Below, one piece after another: positions 9,534-18,153 of a DNA stretch of 64,000 nt. Numbering within the stretch: position 1 is the stretch's first letter; each line of letters opens with the position of its first letter. This DNA is from an uncultured Psychroserpens sp. (GTDB taxonomy: Bacteria > Bacteroidota > Bacteroidia > Flavobacteriales > Flavobacteriaceae). The position numbers were made by a program, and so were the translations under genes. The notes under the pieces are model-generated. The model did no database searches. It was given only the letters and a program-made list of their open reading frames with translations, and was not told the origin of the DNA. The DNA lies in NCBI RefSeq assembly GCF_947500255.1, contig NZ_CANMRL010000004.1:124001-188000 (forward strand), read 5' to 3'.

Positions 9534-10070
9534 TTGGAACGTCCAGAATTAATAAAAGCATGCAAGCAAAATAATCTAAAAGCGCAGATGCAAGTGTATC
9601 AGATGTACAAGGATATGCTATATAATGTGAGCTACAGGATTGTTAAAAATGAGCACGATGCTCAGGACACTGTTCATGATACTTTTATAAAAGCGTTTCA
9701 GAATATTTCTAAGTTAGAAAACGATCTTAACCTTGGGCCTTGGTTAAAACGTATTGTAGTTAATAGCTCACTAGACTTTTTGAGAAAAAAAAAGAAATTG
9801 GGCTGGCTACAAGAATCGTATGAATTTACTGAATCTATAGAAGAAGATGACACCTATGAAGATATTACACTTAAAGTAGACGAAGTAAAAAAAGCTATAT
9901 ACAATCTAAAAGACAAATACCGAATTATTATGATCCTGTACCTCATTGAAGACTATTCACATAAAGAAATAGCAGAGCAATTAGGACTCAAAGAGGGTAC
10001 AGTGCGTAACCAATATATAAGAGGAAAACGTCTTTTAAAACAACAATTACAAAACAGCATAGCATTATGA
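9534..10070 (+). CDS. ECF-type RNA polymerase sigma factor
   Basis: A sigma-70-family protein of 178 residues. Region 2 holds YRIVKNEHDAQDTVHDTFIKAFQ; region 4 is KYRIIMILYLIEDYSHKEIAEQLGLKEGTVRNQ, an intact helix-turn-helix. The start is taken as TTG at 9534 because a stop codon lies two codons upstream and the next ATG (codon 19) would remove the conserved ELIKACKQNN start of flavobacterial ECF factors. The stop overlaps the next gene by 4 bases (ATGA), so they are translationally coupled. The downstream protein probably acts as its regulator. Confidence 0.9.
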   Translation: MERPELIKACKQNNLKAQMQVYQMYKDMLYNVSYRIVKNEHDAQDTVHDTFIKAFQNISKLENDLNLGPWLKRIVVNSSLDFLRKKKKLGWLQESYEFTESIEEDDTYEDITLKVDEVKKAIYNLKDKYRIIMILYLIEDYSHKEIAEQLGLKEGTVRNQYIRGKRLLKQQLQNSIAL

Positions 10071-10693
10071 GTTTAGAGAAATTTGTTAAGAAACATCAAG
10101 ATGTGTTTGATGATAAAAAAATGCCTGAAGCTGCTAGCATCGACTTTGAAAGAAGGCTTAAAAAAGAACTTCATCAGGATAGTAGTAAAGTAAGGCGTTT
10201 ACCAATCATAACATATTTATCTGTTGCAGCAAGTGTAGCACTACTAATCACTATTGGGTTTTGGTATCAGAATTGGCAAGAGCGTATAGATATAAGAGAC
10301 AATCTAGTTTCTGCTTTAGATGAAAGTGAAACTAATAGCTCACGCCTAGAAGCTATTTATGAGATCGAAGATACCTACGCAAACGAAAAAGAAGATGAAA
10401 AAATACTAAAAGCTTACTTTAAAATCTTGCATGATGATTCTGATGCAAATTCTAAATCAGCAGTGATTGATGCTCTTTTAAAATTTCCAAATAATGCACT
10501 CGTACGTAATGAACTTATCGAAGCCTTAGGAAATGAAAAAGAACCTTTAATTCAGTTAAAACTCATAAAATCTGTTGCTAGACTTAGAGAACAGCGTGCA
10601 AAAGCACCACTTAAAAAAATCATTGAGGATGAAGAATCGTTACCATTAGTAAAAGGAAATGCTTCAGCCTTATTGGCAATGTTAAATCAATAA
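10067..10693 (+). CDS. Single-pass membrane protein, probable anti-sigma factor with HEAT-like repeats
   Basis: A 208-residue protein that begins within the stop of the sigma factor gene. A cytoplasmic N terminus of about 45 residues is followed by one membrane segment (ITYLSVAASVALLITIGFWY). The outer part has helical pairs such as DANSKSAVIDALLKFPNNALVRNELIEAL, resembling HEAT repeats. Gene order and topology suggest anti-sigma activity, though I see no canonical zinc anti-sigma (HxxxCxxC) motif. The role is inferred from context. Confidence 0.7.
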   Translation: MSLEKFVKKHQDVFDDKKMPEAASIDFERRLKKELHQDSSKVRRLPIITYLSVAASVALLITIGFWYQNWQERIDIRDNLVSALDESETNSSRLEAIYEIEDTYANEKEDEKILKAYFKILHDDSDANSKSAVIDALLKFPNNALVRNELIEALGNEKEPLIQLKLIKSVARLREQRAKAPLKKIIEDEESLPLVKGNASALLAMLNQ

Positions 10694-10706
10694 AAAACGA
10701 ACAAAA

Positions 10707-11717
10707 ATGAAACATATTATAACCACAATTGCACTGCTTTTAATAGTTAGTGTTGGTAATTCGCAAGAGAAAGAAAAACGTATTAAATTTAATAAAGGAA
10801 CACTTAAAATATGTTCAAATTCACACATGACCATAAAAGGTTATGATGGTGATGAAGTGATCATAAAGAGTCTAAATGAATCCCGTTTTTCCTATTATTA
10901 TGATTTTGGTGACAAGGATGACAGCTTATTAGACTCATTAGAAGAGTCAACAGAGGGGTCATTGGCGAAGAGTTACTATCTGCTATCCTCAAAATACAAG
11001 GATTCAGAATTAGAAAAAGGCTTAAAGCCTTTAGGAAATAAATCTGCAAAACCAGAAGACAATTTATATCTTGATATTATAGAAAAACCTGGAGAATTAA
11101 TTATTAAAGATTATCAGTATAATCAATCAGGTCAAAACAGGTTAACAGGATACATTAACCAATCTTCTCGTGACAATAATAAAAAATCTGATAAGAATAA
11201 TTTTTCGAGCTTAGCTAATTTTGCAGCCTTAAATAATAAATATGAAATTTTAATTCCTAATTCCATTAAACTATCATGGAATGTGGAAGATTGTTCTAAG
11301 AAAAATTCTAATACTTTTTTTATAAGAACAAATTCCACACCATGGGAATTAAACAATTTTAAAGGTGAAGTGGAGATTTCTACATCGTATAATTCCATTA
11401 GCTTAACTAATGTTAGCGGCCCTGTTATTGCCAATACTATTGGTGGTAATATAACCGTAGTTTTTGATAAAATAACACCAACAAAACTGTATTCTTTGGT
11501 TAGTAATGATGGTTATATAGACATGAGTTTACCAGATAACGCTAGTTTGAATGTTGATGTTAATGGAGAACGCGTACTAAGTAATATAAATTTTACCGTA
11601 TTAGATGAATCGATAGAAGAAGGTATAAAGAAAATGAAGCTTCAATTAAACTCTGGAAAAACAAAAATGAAACTTGATGCTGGGTCAGGAAGTGTTTACT
11701 TACGAAAACTAAAGTAA
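10707..11717 (+). CDS. Secreted beta-strand protein, DUF4097-like
   Basis: A 336-residue protein with a signal peptide (MKHIITTIALLLIVSVGNSQ). The body has alternating beta-strand patterns ending in a right-handed-helix-like run (GEVEISTSYNSISLTNVSGPV, GNITVVFD, GYIDMSLPDNA, SGKTKMKLDAGSGSVYLRKLK), as in DUF4097 adhesin-like proteins that often lie in ECF sigma/anti-sigma operons. It is 13 bases after the putative anti-sigma gene and surely in the same operon. An envelope stress role is inferred. Confidence 0.72.
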   Translation: MKHIITTIALLLIVSVGNSQEKEKRIKFNKGTLKICSNSHMTIKGYDGDEVIIKSLNESRFSYYYDFGDKDDSLLDSLEESTEGSLAKSYYLLSSKYKDSELEKGLKPLGNKSAKPEDNLYLDIIEKPGELIIKDYQYNQSGQNRLTGYINQSSRDNNKKSDKNNFSSLANFAALNNKYEILIPNSIKLSWNVEDCSKKNSNTFFIRTNSTPWELNNFKGEVEISTSYNSISLTNVSGPVIANTIGGNITVVFDKITPTKLYSLVSNDGYIDMSLPDNASLNVDVNGERVLSNINFTVLDESIEEGIKKMKLQLNSGKTKMKLDAGSGSVYLRKLK

Positions 11718-11863
11718 GTTTTAAATAGTTTAGTCCATCGAGTTAGACCCTTTGATACTCATAGATGCTCATAAATTAAGTTCCTGATAACTACGAGACA
11801 GGCAATTCAGTTATACTATGGCGTAGCATTTAAAATTCTGTAAAATCATTAAAAAATTCAATT

Positions 11864-13303
11864 ATGCGTTTGTTATGTATTATCATGACCCTGTGCTTTA
11901 TTGCTCAATGTGAGGGTCAGAATAAAAGTAAAAATAGTTCTTTAGAAGCTCGAATTTCTAGAATAGAAAATGGTCTTCAATCTAATTTACAAATCCAATA
12001 TGACGATAGTATTTCTATTAAATTTTACAATATAGAAAAACGAATGAAAGAGCTAAATATTCCTGGTCTTAGCATAGCTATCATGGACAACGGTGAGATT
12101 GAATGGGCAAAGGGTTATGGAATGGCCGATACAAGTGAAAACCGAAAAGTAACCACACAAACACTATTTCAAGCAGGCTCTGTTAGCAAGCCAATTGCAG
12201 CCACCAGAGCACTTCAACTTGTAGAAAAAGGTAAGCTAAGTTTAGATCGTAATGTCAACGACTACTCAAAAAGTTGGAAAGTACCCGAAAATGAATTTAC
12301 AACTAAAGAGAAAGTCACTTTAAGGCGATTGTTAAATCATTCGGCTGGACTAACTGTTCATGGATTTCCTGGCTATTCGGTTAATGACACTATTCCGAGT
12401 GTTTTGGATGTGCTAGAGGGAAAAGGTAATACAAGTGCTGTGCGTGTTTTTAGAGAGCCTGGAGAAAAAGTAGGCTATTCTGGTGGTGGTTATACCGTTA
12501 TGCAACTAATGTTATCAGATCTGGAGGAAAAACCTTTTTCAGACATAATGCAAGATAATGTTCTTAATCCGCTTGGTATGACGTCAAGTACCTATAAAAA
12601 TCCTCTTCCGAAGAAATACCATACTATTGCCGCTGCTGGTTATAAACCAGATGGCTCTCAAGTACCTGGAAAGTGGCACACTTATCCGGAAATGGCTGCA
12701 GCTGGACTATGGACAACACCTTCTCAGCTTTTACTTTGGGCAAAGGATATCCAAAACACCTTTCAGAACCAAAAAGATGGTCTTTTAAAAGCAACAACAG
12801 TTAATGAAATGGTTACAGATTATGGTAATAACCAAGGTATGGGACCTTACGTTGTAGAACATTTATTTGGTCATGGTGGCTCTGATGAAGGATTTGTATC
12901 TGACCTTAGAATTTGGAAAGACCATTCTATTTCGGTAGCCATTATGGTAAATTCGGATAATGGGAATGCTATTATCCAGGAACTATTTTTAAGTATTGCA
13001 AAAGAATACAACTTACCAGGAATTTACAATAGATTAAGAACTTATAATGAGCAATCCAAAGAACAGCGATCACGATATGTTGGAGCTTATCAATTTTCTG
13101 AGGATGCTATCACTAAAGTAGTTATGAAGGATAATGGTTTAGAATTTTCAGAAGGCATTGTAAAGAACCCTATCTTTCTCTTGCCAGAATCGGATTCCTT
13201 GTTTTTTAGTGCCGAAACTGGATTGTATTTTGAATTTGTTTTTGAAAACGAATTCGTAACAAATTTGAAAGTTGCTGGTTATAATGGTAAAAAAATTGAG
13301 TGA
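11864..13303 (+). CDS. Serine hydrolase of the beta-lactamase / penicillin-binding family
   Basis: A 479-residue exported protein; the N terminus (MRLLCIIMTLCFIAQC) looks like a lipoprotein signal. Active-site motifs are SVSK (S106, K109), YSG (Y205) and HGGSDEG (about 340), the layout of class C beta-lactamase/AmpH/esterase proteins. A lipocalin-like C-terminal extension of about 100 residues follows, common in flavobacterial members. The substrate may be a peptide or ester; true beta-lactamase activity is not implied. A second relative lies in the cassette array at 25063. Confidence 0.85.
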   Translation: MRLLCIIMTLCFIAQCEGQNKSKNSSLEARISRIENGLQSNLQIQYDDSISIKFYNIEKRMKELNIPGLSIAIMDNGEIEWAKGYGMADTSENRKVTTQTLFQAGSVSKPIAATRALQLVEKGKLSLDRNVNDYSKSWKVPENEFTTKEKVTLRRLLNHSAGLTVHGFPGYSVNDTIPSVLDVLEGKGNTSAVRVFREPGEKVGYSGGGYTVMQLMLSDLEEKPFSDIMQDNVLNPLGMTSSTYKNPLPKKYHTIAAAGYKPDGSQVPGKWHTYPEMAAAGLWTTPSQLLLWAKDIQNTFQNQKDGLLKATTVNEMVTDYGNNQGMGPYVVEHLFGHGGSDEGFVSDLRIWKDHSISVAIMVNSDNGNAIIQELFLSIAKEYNLPGIYNRLRTYNEQSKEQRSRYVGAYQFSEDAITKVVMKDNGLEFSEGIVKNPIFLLPESDSLFFSAETGLYFEFVFENEFVTNLKVAGYNGKKIE

Positions 13304-13375
13304 TGAGATTTGTACTAAACCAAATTTAGGCATGTATGAACTTTAGAATAGAAATGTTGTATACTAGGTTCATAA

Positions 13376-13753
13376 TTAATTTTCCATATAGTCCTGCCAT
13401 TTTACTAATACATATTTAGCTACACTTCCTTCTTCTTTTTTTAAAAAACCATATTCGTATACAAATAGATAAACATCTTTTTTACTGTTTTTCCAAAAAT
13501 GAGTAAAGAAACTAGAGTTGAACCCTTCTTTGTGTAAAACAGAAGCTCTTACTGTAGCTTTCCCTGCTCTATTATATTGCTTTAATATTTTACGATTCAG
13601 TTTAAGTTGATTATCCACCTTATTGTAAAACCTTGGAGCTTCAGTTTTCGATTTTTGGTACTGATAAAGGCTTTTGCAGTGTACATCACAATATTTTTTA
13701 TCTGACCTACCTACTATGATTTTTGAACAATGTAAACAAAACCTATCATTCAT
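13376..13753 (-). CDS. Small zinc-ribbon protein divergent from the recombinase
   Basis: A 125-residue basic protein. The N terminus has a zinc-binding pattern C-x2-C (FCLHCSK) and C-x3-C (YCDVHCKS). A helical middle follows (LKLNRKILKQYNRAG), then a C-terminal FFTHFWKN...YLFVYEYGFLKK segment. I recognise it as a widespread Bacteroidota hypothetical family but know no function. It starts 73 bases from the recombinase gene in the opposite direction, with a perfect palindrome between them. It could regulate or assist the recombinase, but it could equally be an unrelated flanking gene. Confidence 0.75.
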   Translation of the reverse strand: MNDRFCLHCSKIIVGRSDKKYCDVHCKSLYQYQKSKTEAPRFYNKVDNQLKLNRKILKQYNRAGKATVRASVLHKEGFNSSFFTHFWKNSKKDVYLFVYEYGFLKKEEGSVAKYVLVKWQDYMEN

Positions 13754-13759
13754 ACTATA

Positions 13760-13783
13760 CGTATATTATTCGAATAATATACG
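13760..13783. promoter_or_regulatory. 24 bp perfect palindrome between zinc-ribbon and recombinase genes
   Basis: Each half is CGTATATTATTC and its complement, with no spacer and no mismatch. It lies 7 bases from the start of the minus-strand gene and 42 bases from the recombinase start, the place for an operator controlling both. An 11 bp half-site (TCGAATAATAT) recurs at 14955-14965, just after the recombinase stop. Confidence 0.6.
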
Positions 13784-13825
13784 CATAATATCCTTTTATA
13801 TAAAACCATTAACATAAATTACAAT

Positions 13826-14953
13826 ATGAAACCTAATAAACATATTACTCTAAAGCATTTATTAATAGATAATAAAAAGTGTATTGGTTTACAATTTAAT
13901 TCTGATGAAGTGTTGAATAGTTTAATTAAAAACTTAAAGAATTTAGAGTGGAGCAATAATCATGGTATGTTTTATTTACCAAATAGCAAGTACAATCTAG
14001 ACTCTATTTTTTCATTATTCAAAGGTGTCGCATGGGTAAATACTAACTACTTTTTTGATAAATCCAATTCTAAAAATCTTGATGAAAAATTTGATTTGCA
14101 ATGGTTCAGAAAGAGAAAAAAATCTAATAACTATAAAACTTGCCCAGAATCGTTCTTAAATAAACTCGAAATAAAACGCTATGCCAATAATACGGTTAGA
14201 ACATATGTATCCTGTTTTGAACGATTTATAAATTATTATCATGATAAAAATATTGAAAGCTTAAACGAAACAGATGTTCGTGCATATATAAGAACTTTAA
14301 TTCAAAACAATTGGTCTAATTCATACATTAATCAGAGTATCAATAGTATAAAATTTTACTACGAAATAGTGTTAGGTATGCCAAATAGGTTCTATAAGAT
14401 TGAGCGTCCTAGAAAAGAGAAAAAATTGCCAACTGTATTATCACCTTCTGAAGCAAAAGCACTTATTAATGCTACAAACAATATAAAACATAGATGCATA
14501 GTTTCTCTCTTATATTCTGCAGGATTAAGACGAAGTGAACTTATAAATCTTAAACCTACTGACATTGATAGTAAACGAATGCTTATTAAGATAAATGATG
14601 CTAAGGGGAAGAAAGATAGATTAACGCTTTTAGCACAATCTACCTTAAAGGATCTTAGGGCATACTACAAAGAATTTAGACCAAAAAACTATTTATTTGA
14701 GGGCCAAAAAAACGAAAAATATAGTGCAACTAGTATTGCAAAAATTATCGCAAATGCAGTTATAAAAACACGAATTAAAAAGCACGTTACTGCTCATACT
14801 CTTAGACATAGTTTTGCTACACACCTTTTAGAAAACGGCACTGACTTGAGACACATACAATTATTATTGGGGCACAGTTCTACGAAAACAACAGAAATTT
14901 ACACTCATGTTGCATCAAACAATTTTATTTCTATTAAAAATCCATTAGATTAG
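13826..14953 (+). CDS. Tyrosine recombinase of the integron-like cassette system
   Basis: A 375-residue protein. Residues 1-110 are an unusual N-terminal region. The SAM-like core-binding domain follows (about 115-195, YANNTVRTYVSCFERFINYY), then the catalytic domain. Catalytic residues visible are Arg in SAGLRRSELI, Lys in GKKDR, HTLRHS (H-x-x-R), LGHSS (His) and the nucleophile in YTHV. The end, KNPLD, is XerC/IntI-like. Between KKDR and HTLRHS I see no extra roughly 20-residue helix of the kind that defines classical IntI. The gene is followed within 67 bases by the first cassette junction and points toward the array, unlike most integrons. Cassette excision/insertion activity is inferred from position. 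Confidence 0.85.
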   Translation: MKPNKHITLKHLLIDNKKCIGLQFNSDEVLNSLIKNLKNLEWSNNHGMFYLPNSKYNLDSIFSLFKGVAWVNTNYFFDKSNSKNLDEKFDLQWFRKRKKSNNYKTCPESFLNKLEIKRYANNTVRTYVSCFERFINYYHDKNIESLNETDVRAYIRTLIQNNWSNSYINQSINSIKFYYEIVLGMPNRFYKIERPRKEKKLPTVLSPSEAKALINATNNIKHRCIVSLLYSAGLRRSELINLKPTDIDSKRMLIKINDAKGKKDRLTLLAQSTLKDLRAYYKEFRPKNYLFEGQKNEKYSATSIAKIIANAVIKTRIKKHVTAHTLRHSFATHLLENGTDLRHIQLLLGHSSTKTTEIYTHVASNNFISIKNPLD

Positions 14954-15026
14954 CTCGAATAATATGTACATTTAGTGATACAAATATAGTGGGTATAAAA
15001 ACAATACGTTTATCCATTTGTTGTGC
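14954..15026 (+). other. attI-like recombination region
   Basis: A non-coding stretch between the recombinase stop and the first cassette. The junction GTTGTGC (15020-15026) fits GTTRRRY with one deviation, and what follows (GTTGTGCTT) is the reverse complement of the start of the first cassette's attC (AAGCACAAC at 15831). It contains the half-palindrome TCGAATAATAT (14955-14965). TACATTTA at 14967 is one base from a Bacteroidota -7 box and is a candidate array promoter. No ATACACG arm is present, so it differs from the attC sites, as expected of attI. Confidence 0.6.
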
Positions 15027-15089
15027 TTCATTATTCCTCACTCAATCGGAATTAAATAATTATACTAACTTTCGGGAAACAACTAACCA

Positions 15090-15824
15090 ATGATTAAATT
15101 CTATAGAAAAATCAGACAAAACTTACTAATGGAAAATAAAACTGGAAAGTATTTTAAATATGCAATTGGTGAAATTGTTCTTGTTGTTATAGGAATTCTC
15201 ATTGCATTACAGATTAATAATTGGAATGAAAACAGAAAAAAAGAAACTCTAAAAAACGAATATAAAACAGCCTTGATTAACGATTACACAAAAGATACGA
15301 TTCAAATTAATGCTCGTCTTTTAAGAAATAATCTCAGAATTGAAAGGATTAACTCAATTGGTGATAGTATTGAAAATGGGCATTTTAATAATCTAGAAAG
15401 TTATTATAAACTCTATAATAATGAATTTGTTGGAATTAGAGTCACCAATGTTTACAATACCAATAGTTTTAATTTACTCATATCTAGTGGAAAAATAGAT
15501 TTGTTCGATAAAGACCTAAGAAAAGAACTTATGGAATTAAATCGACTTCAAACAACTGAAAAAACTGTACAAAATGGCAATAAAGGTCTCCTCTTAGACT
15601 TTATGCTAAACCTTGGAAGTAAATATCCAACCATTGGAAATCCTTTAGATAATAATGCTACATACCAACTCTTGTGGAAAAATGCAAAAGTAAATGATCT
15701 GCCAAAAGATATAGTGAATCATTTGATACAAGAGCGTTACACCATTTCAAGGTATATAGAATTAACAGAGAATGTTTTGCAACAAACCGAATTGGTTTTG
15801 AATCTTTTGGATTCTAACAACTAA
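15090..15824 (+). CDS. Cassette 1: DUF6090-like single-pass membrane protein
   Basis: A 244-residue protein. The start region MIKFYRKIRQNLL, then GKYFKYAIGEIVLVVIGILIALQINNWNENRK, is the conserved N terminus of a Bacteroidota family (DUF6090) with one membrane helix at residues about 27-45. The rest is a helical extracytoplasmic domain. An internal Met at residue 14 is a possible alternative start. It is the only gene of the first cassette (15020-15956), directly after the attI-like region. Function is unknown; related genes are common as orphans in this phylum. Confidence 0.75.
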   Translation: MIKFYRKIRQNLLMENKTGKYFKYAIGEIVLVVIGILIALQINNWNENRKKETLKNEYKTALINDYTKDTIQINARLLRNNLRIERINSIGDSIENGHFNNLESYYKLYNNEFVGIRVTNVYNTNSFNLLISSGKIDLFDKDLRKELMELNRLQTTEKTVQNGNKGLLLDFMLNLGSKYPTIGNPLDNNATYQLLWKNAKVNDLPKDIVNHLIQERYTISRYIELTENVLQQTELVLNLLDSNN

Positions 15825-15831
15825 TAACGAA

Positions 15832-15965
15832 AGCACAACAACGTGTATAATCAATGCTAACCTTCTACTCCAATTAAAATTTATATCTTTAAACAACTGA
15901 TTTGCTACAACCTTAAATCCTGCGGATTCTAGGTCGCACAAATCATACACGAACACGTTGTGCTT
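15832..15965 (+). repeat. attC-like site 1 (type A)
   Basis: Left boxes AGCACAAC + AACGTGTAT, right boxes ATACACGAACAC + GTTGTGCTT, about 134 bp, with a central hairpin AATCCTGCGGATT. The left/right outer stems pair with unequal spacers (AA versus AACAC), giving the extrahelical bases expected of attC. Confidence 0.8.
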
Positions 15966-15988
15966 AATGCAAAAAAAACCGAACTGAA

Positions 15989-16741
15989 TTGATATTTAGA
16001 CCATTGAAATACGAAAAATATGCTCAAAAAGCGGTTGATAAACTTCAAGAAAGTCAACCTGAATTTCGGACAAAATTTGACACGGATAATTACGATAATT
16101 GGTTTTATAATCAATCCAGCGAAACATTAAGATTATATAATAATGACAAAGAAATTTATTTCAAATATATTCCAGTTGGAACATTTTCGCTGAATACTAA
16201 TAGCTGGATGTGGGCTTGGGCGAATGAAGACTCTGTTGAACCAAGAAAATTTCGGACTTTAAAAATTAAAGAATTTGGAGAAAAAAAGAATTATGAAAAT
16301 CTAACCAAATCGCACTTTTGCGGAGATAAATATACAGGTTGGGAATTAACAGCAATTGTTTTCGATATAATTGGCGGAATTGGAACTTATCGAGTGATTT
16401 CTGAACATTTAGAAAAGTATTTTCTACTGACCGAACAAATAACAAAAGAAGAAGCTGAAAAAATTGAGAGTGAATTAATTGAGTGTAGTGTTCACGGAAA
16501 AATAAGGAAAGCATTTATTTGCCAGCATTTGAATACTAAACAAAAAACTGGATTTGAAGAAGCTTTTGAGACTTATCGAGGAATGGAATTGGGCGAAGAA
16601 GATGATTTCCAAGCTTGGTGTTCCGAATGCGAAAAAGAGCGAATAAAAACTGATGGTTGGAATGAAGAATCTATGGAGTTCGCAAAAATAAAATTAGTAT
16701 GCGAAAGATGCTATTTTGAAATTAAGGAAATAAACGTATGA
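15989..16741 (+). CDS. Cassette 2: hypothetical protein, DUF6882-like with Cys-rich C terminus
   Basis: A protein of 250 residues from a TTG start at 15989, preceded by a stop 3 codons upstream; no ATG fits without losing the conserved N terminus. The middle reads VGTFSLNTNSWMWAWAN, a pattern I associate with DUF6882. The C-terminal part has SVHGKIRKAFICQHL and two CxxC pairs (CSEC, CERC), a likely zinc ribbon. No signal or membrane segment. Function unknown. Its cassette spans 15957-16876. Confidence 0.65.
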   Translation: MIFRPLKYEKYAQKAVDKLQESQPEFRTKFDTDNYDNWFYNQSSETLRLYNNDKEIYFKYIPVGTFSLNTNSWMWAWANEDSVEPRKFRTLKIKEFGEKKNYENLTKSHFCGDKYTGWELTAIVFDIIGGIGTYRVISEHLEKYFLLTEQITKEEAEKIESELIECSVHGKIRKAFICQHLNTKQKTGFEEAFETYRGMELGEEDDFQAWCSECEKERIKTDGWNEESMEFAKIKLVCERCYFEIKEINV

Positions 16742-16753
16742 ATAAAGCACTAA

Positions 16754-16884
16754 AGCACAACAACGTGTATAGTTCATTGCTTCTGATTTTCCTTTCGGAA
16801 AATCCTCGCTACTGAACAATGGGTTCGCTCCTATTTGCTATCTTAGTGCTAACGCAACGAAGCCATACACGAACACGTTAGCCA
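16754..16884 (+). repeat. attC-like site 2 (type A)
   Basis: AGCACAAC + AACGTGTAT at the left, ATACACGAACAC + GTTAGCC at the right. The central hairpin is ATTTTCCTTTCGGAAAAT. The right outer box belongs to the next cassette and accordingly differs from the left one. Confidence 0.8.
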
Positions 16885-16893
16885 CCATAAAAT

Positions 16894-17385
16894 ATGCTAC
16901 TCATTCACTGGACAAAACATAATAACACAAAGGATATCCTGAAAAACGGGATTCATCCAGTTAGAAGAAAGTCTATGTCTTCCGAAGGCGATGATATTAA
17001 AGGAATATGGTGCTATCCCTTTACCAGGAACAAAACGCTGAATAACACATGGAAATCAAATCTCAAAGTTTGGCGTCAAGACCTGACCAATTTCAACGGC
17101 TTCGTTTTTAGACTGGAAGAATCTGATTTTCCAATATATGCTGGTTCCTTTGTGGGAATTGCAATGTTTCCCGAACAGTCAACTTTTAATTCTTACGAGG
17201 AATTCTTAAAAATCTTTGGGGAAGAGTTTTCTCCTGTAAGCATCGCATTTGAAAGAAATAAAGTAACTCTTGAAACGGGTACAATAGATTATGGTGATTT
17301 CGAAATAATTATTCCGAATCGCATCGAACCAAAAAGGATAAAAAAGGTAATTAAGGACAGAAACACGTTGGCTAACAAAAGCTAA
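16894..17385 (+). CDS. Cassette 3: hypothetical protein ending inside its attC
   Basis: A 163-residue soluble protein. It starts MLLIHWTKHNNTKDILKNGI, a pattern (His near the N terminus, then a helix ending in NGI.P) that resembles ADP-ribosyltransferase-fold proteins, but the remaining ART residues are not evident, so I do not assign it. The region KGIWCYPFTRNKTLNNTWKSNL is distinctive. The last codons (RNTLANKS) are read from the attC itself. Its cassette runs 16877-17431. Confidence 0.65.
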   Translation: MLLIHWTKHNNTKDILKNGIHPVRRKSMSSEGDDIKGIWCYPFTRNKTLNNTWKSNLKVWRQDLTNFNGFVFRLEESDFPIYAGSFVGIAMFPEQSTFNSYEEFLKIFGEEFSPVSIAFERNKVTLETGTIDYGDFEIIIPNRIEPKRIKKVIKDRNTLANKS

Positions 17386-17438
17386 AAAATCATAGCCACC
17401 TCACGGGATGGCAACGCATTTTAGCCAAACCGTTGTAA
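17369..17438 (+). repeat. attC-like site 3 (short type)
   Basis: Only about 70 bp: TGGCTAAC + AAAA + GCTAAAA at the left and TTTTAGC + CAAACC + GTTGTAA at the right. The GCTAAAA/TTTTAGC boxes replace the CGTGTAT/ATACACG boxes of the long sites. Size and spacers are close to a short classical attC. Confidence 0.7.
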
Positions 17439-18143
17439 CACATTTGACCAAATCAAGAAAATGCAGGAATTCAAACATTGGAAAGAGTTTATTAACCGAG
17501 TTTTAATCGACAGCGGAAAATTTGAAAATCCAAAAACTGAATTTAAAGGAGATGCGGAAACAGAAACTTTCAAATCAATTGTGGAAAATTCTCTGACTGA
17601 AATTCGAGTTGGATATTTAAAGGACAATTTACTTATCTATTTACATATTTTCAATCCGACAGTTCCAGGATATAATAAGTATGTGGAAGGAGAATATTTT
17701 TATAAACACGATTTTAGTGAAGATGGAGAAACTTACGGAAGTCCATCATTAGAATTTAATGAACAGAATCGGAATGGAATTCTCTCAATTCTTGAAAGTG
17801 GATTAAAAGGAAAAGAAGTTCAATTCGTGAAAAACAACATAATTCTGAAATCGAAACTTTACATTTCACAATATGACACGAACTTTAACTATTCTTATGA
17901 CTTTACAAAGAGAGGTTTTTGGAACAAAATATTCGGACAGAAAATTGACAAAATGGACGGAATTGAAAAGAGAGAAATAGAGTTGAGTACAATATTTAGT
18001 GGAATAAAAAACGTGTTACAACAACGTGTATAATTAATTGCTTTGGCAAGTGCTTATTTGGAAAATTCCTTCGGAATTTTCTCGGGTTCGTTTTTGTTTA
18101 CTAAATTAGTTGCTTAAACACGCAACTAACCATACACAACAAC
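17432..18143 (+). repeat. Cassette 4, first copy of a 712 bp tandem duplicate
   Basis: By eye the segment is identical to 18144-18855, including the gene and the whole attC. Both copies start GTTGTAACAC and end with the attC that opens GTGTTACAAC. Confidence 0.9.
17461..18033 (+). CDS. Cassette 4: hypothetical protein, copy 1
   Basis: A soluble 190-residue protein of no family I recognise. It begins MQEFKHWKEFINRVL; the middle is rich in beta-prone stretches (TEIRVGYLKDNLLIYLHIF, VQFVKNNIILKSKLYISQYD); the end is helical. The final residues NVLQQRV and the TAA stop are read from the left arm of the attC. The next cassette encodes the identical protein. Cassette limits are 17432-18143. Confidence 0.7.
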   Translation: MQEFKHWKEFINRVLIDSGKFENPKTEFKGDAETETFKSIVENSLTEIRVGYLKDNLLIYLHIFNPTVPGYNKYVEGEYFYKHDFSEDGETYGSPSLEFNEQNRNGILSILESGLKGKEVQFVKNNIILKSKLYISQYDTNFNYSYDFTKRGFWNKIFGQKIDKMDGIEKREIELSTIFSGIKNVLQQRV

Positions 18144-18153
18144 GTTGTAACAC
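18014..18153 (+). repeat. attC-like site 4 (type A)
   Basis: GTTACAAC + AACGTGTAT left, ATACACAACAAC + GTTGTAAC right, with hairpin GAAAATTCCTTCGGAATTTTC. It is one of two sites whose right spacer reads ACAACAAC rather than ACGAACAC, a variant repeated in the duplicate. Confidence 0.8.

Noticed and set aside
9301-9561. Minus-strand 86-codon frame overlapping the sigma factor start
   Set aside because: It overlaps the sigma gene, has no similarity I recognise and no ribosome binding site.
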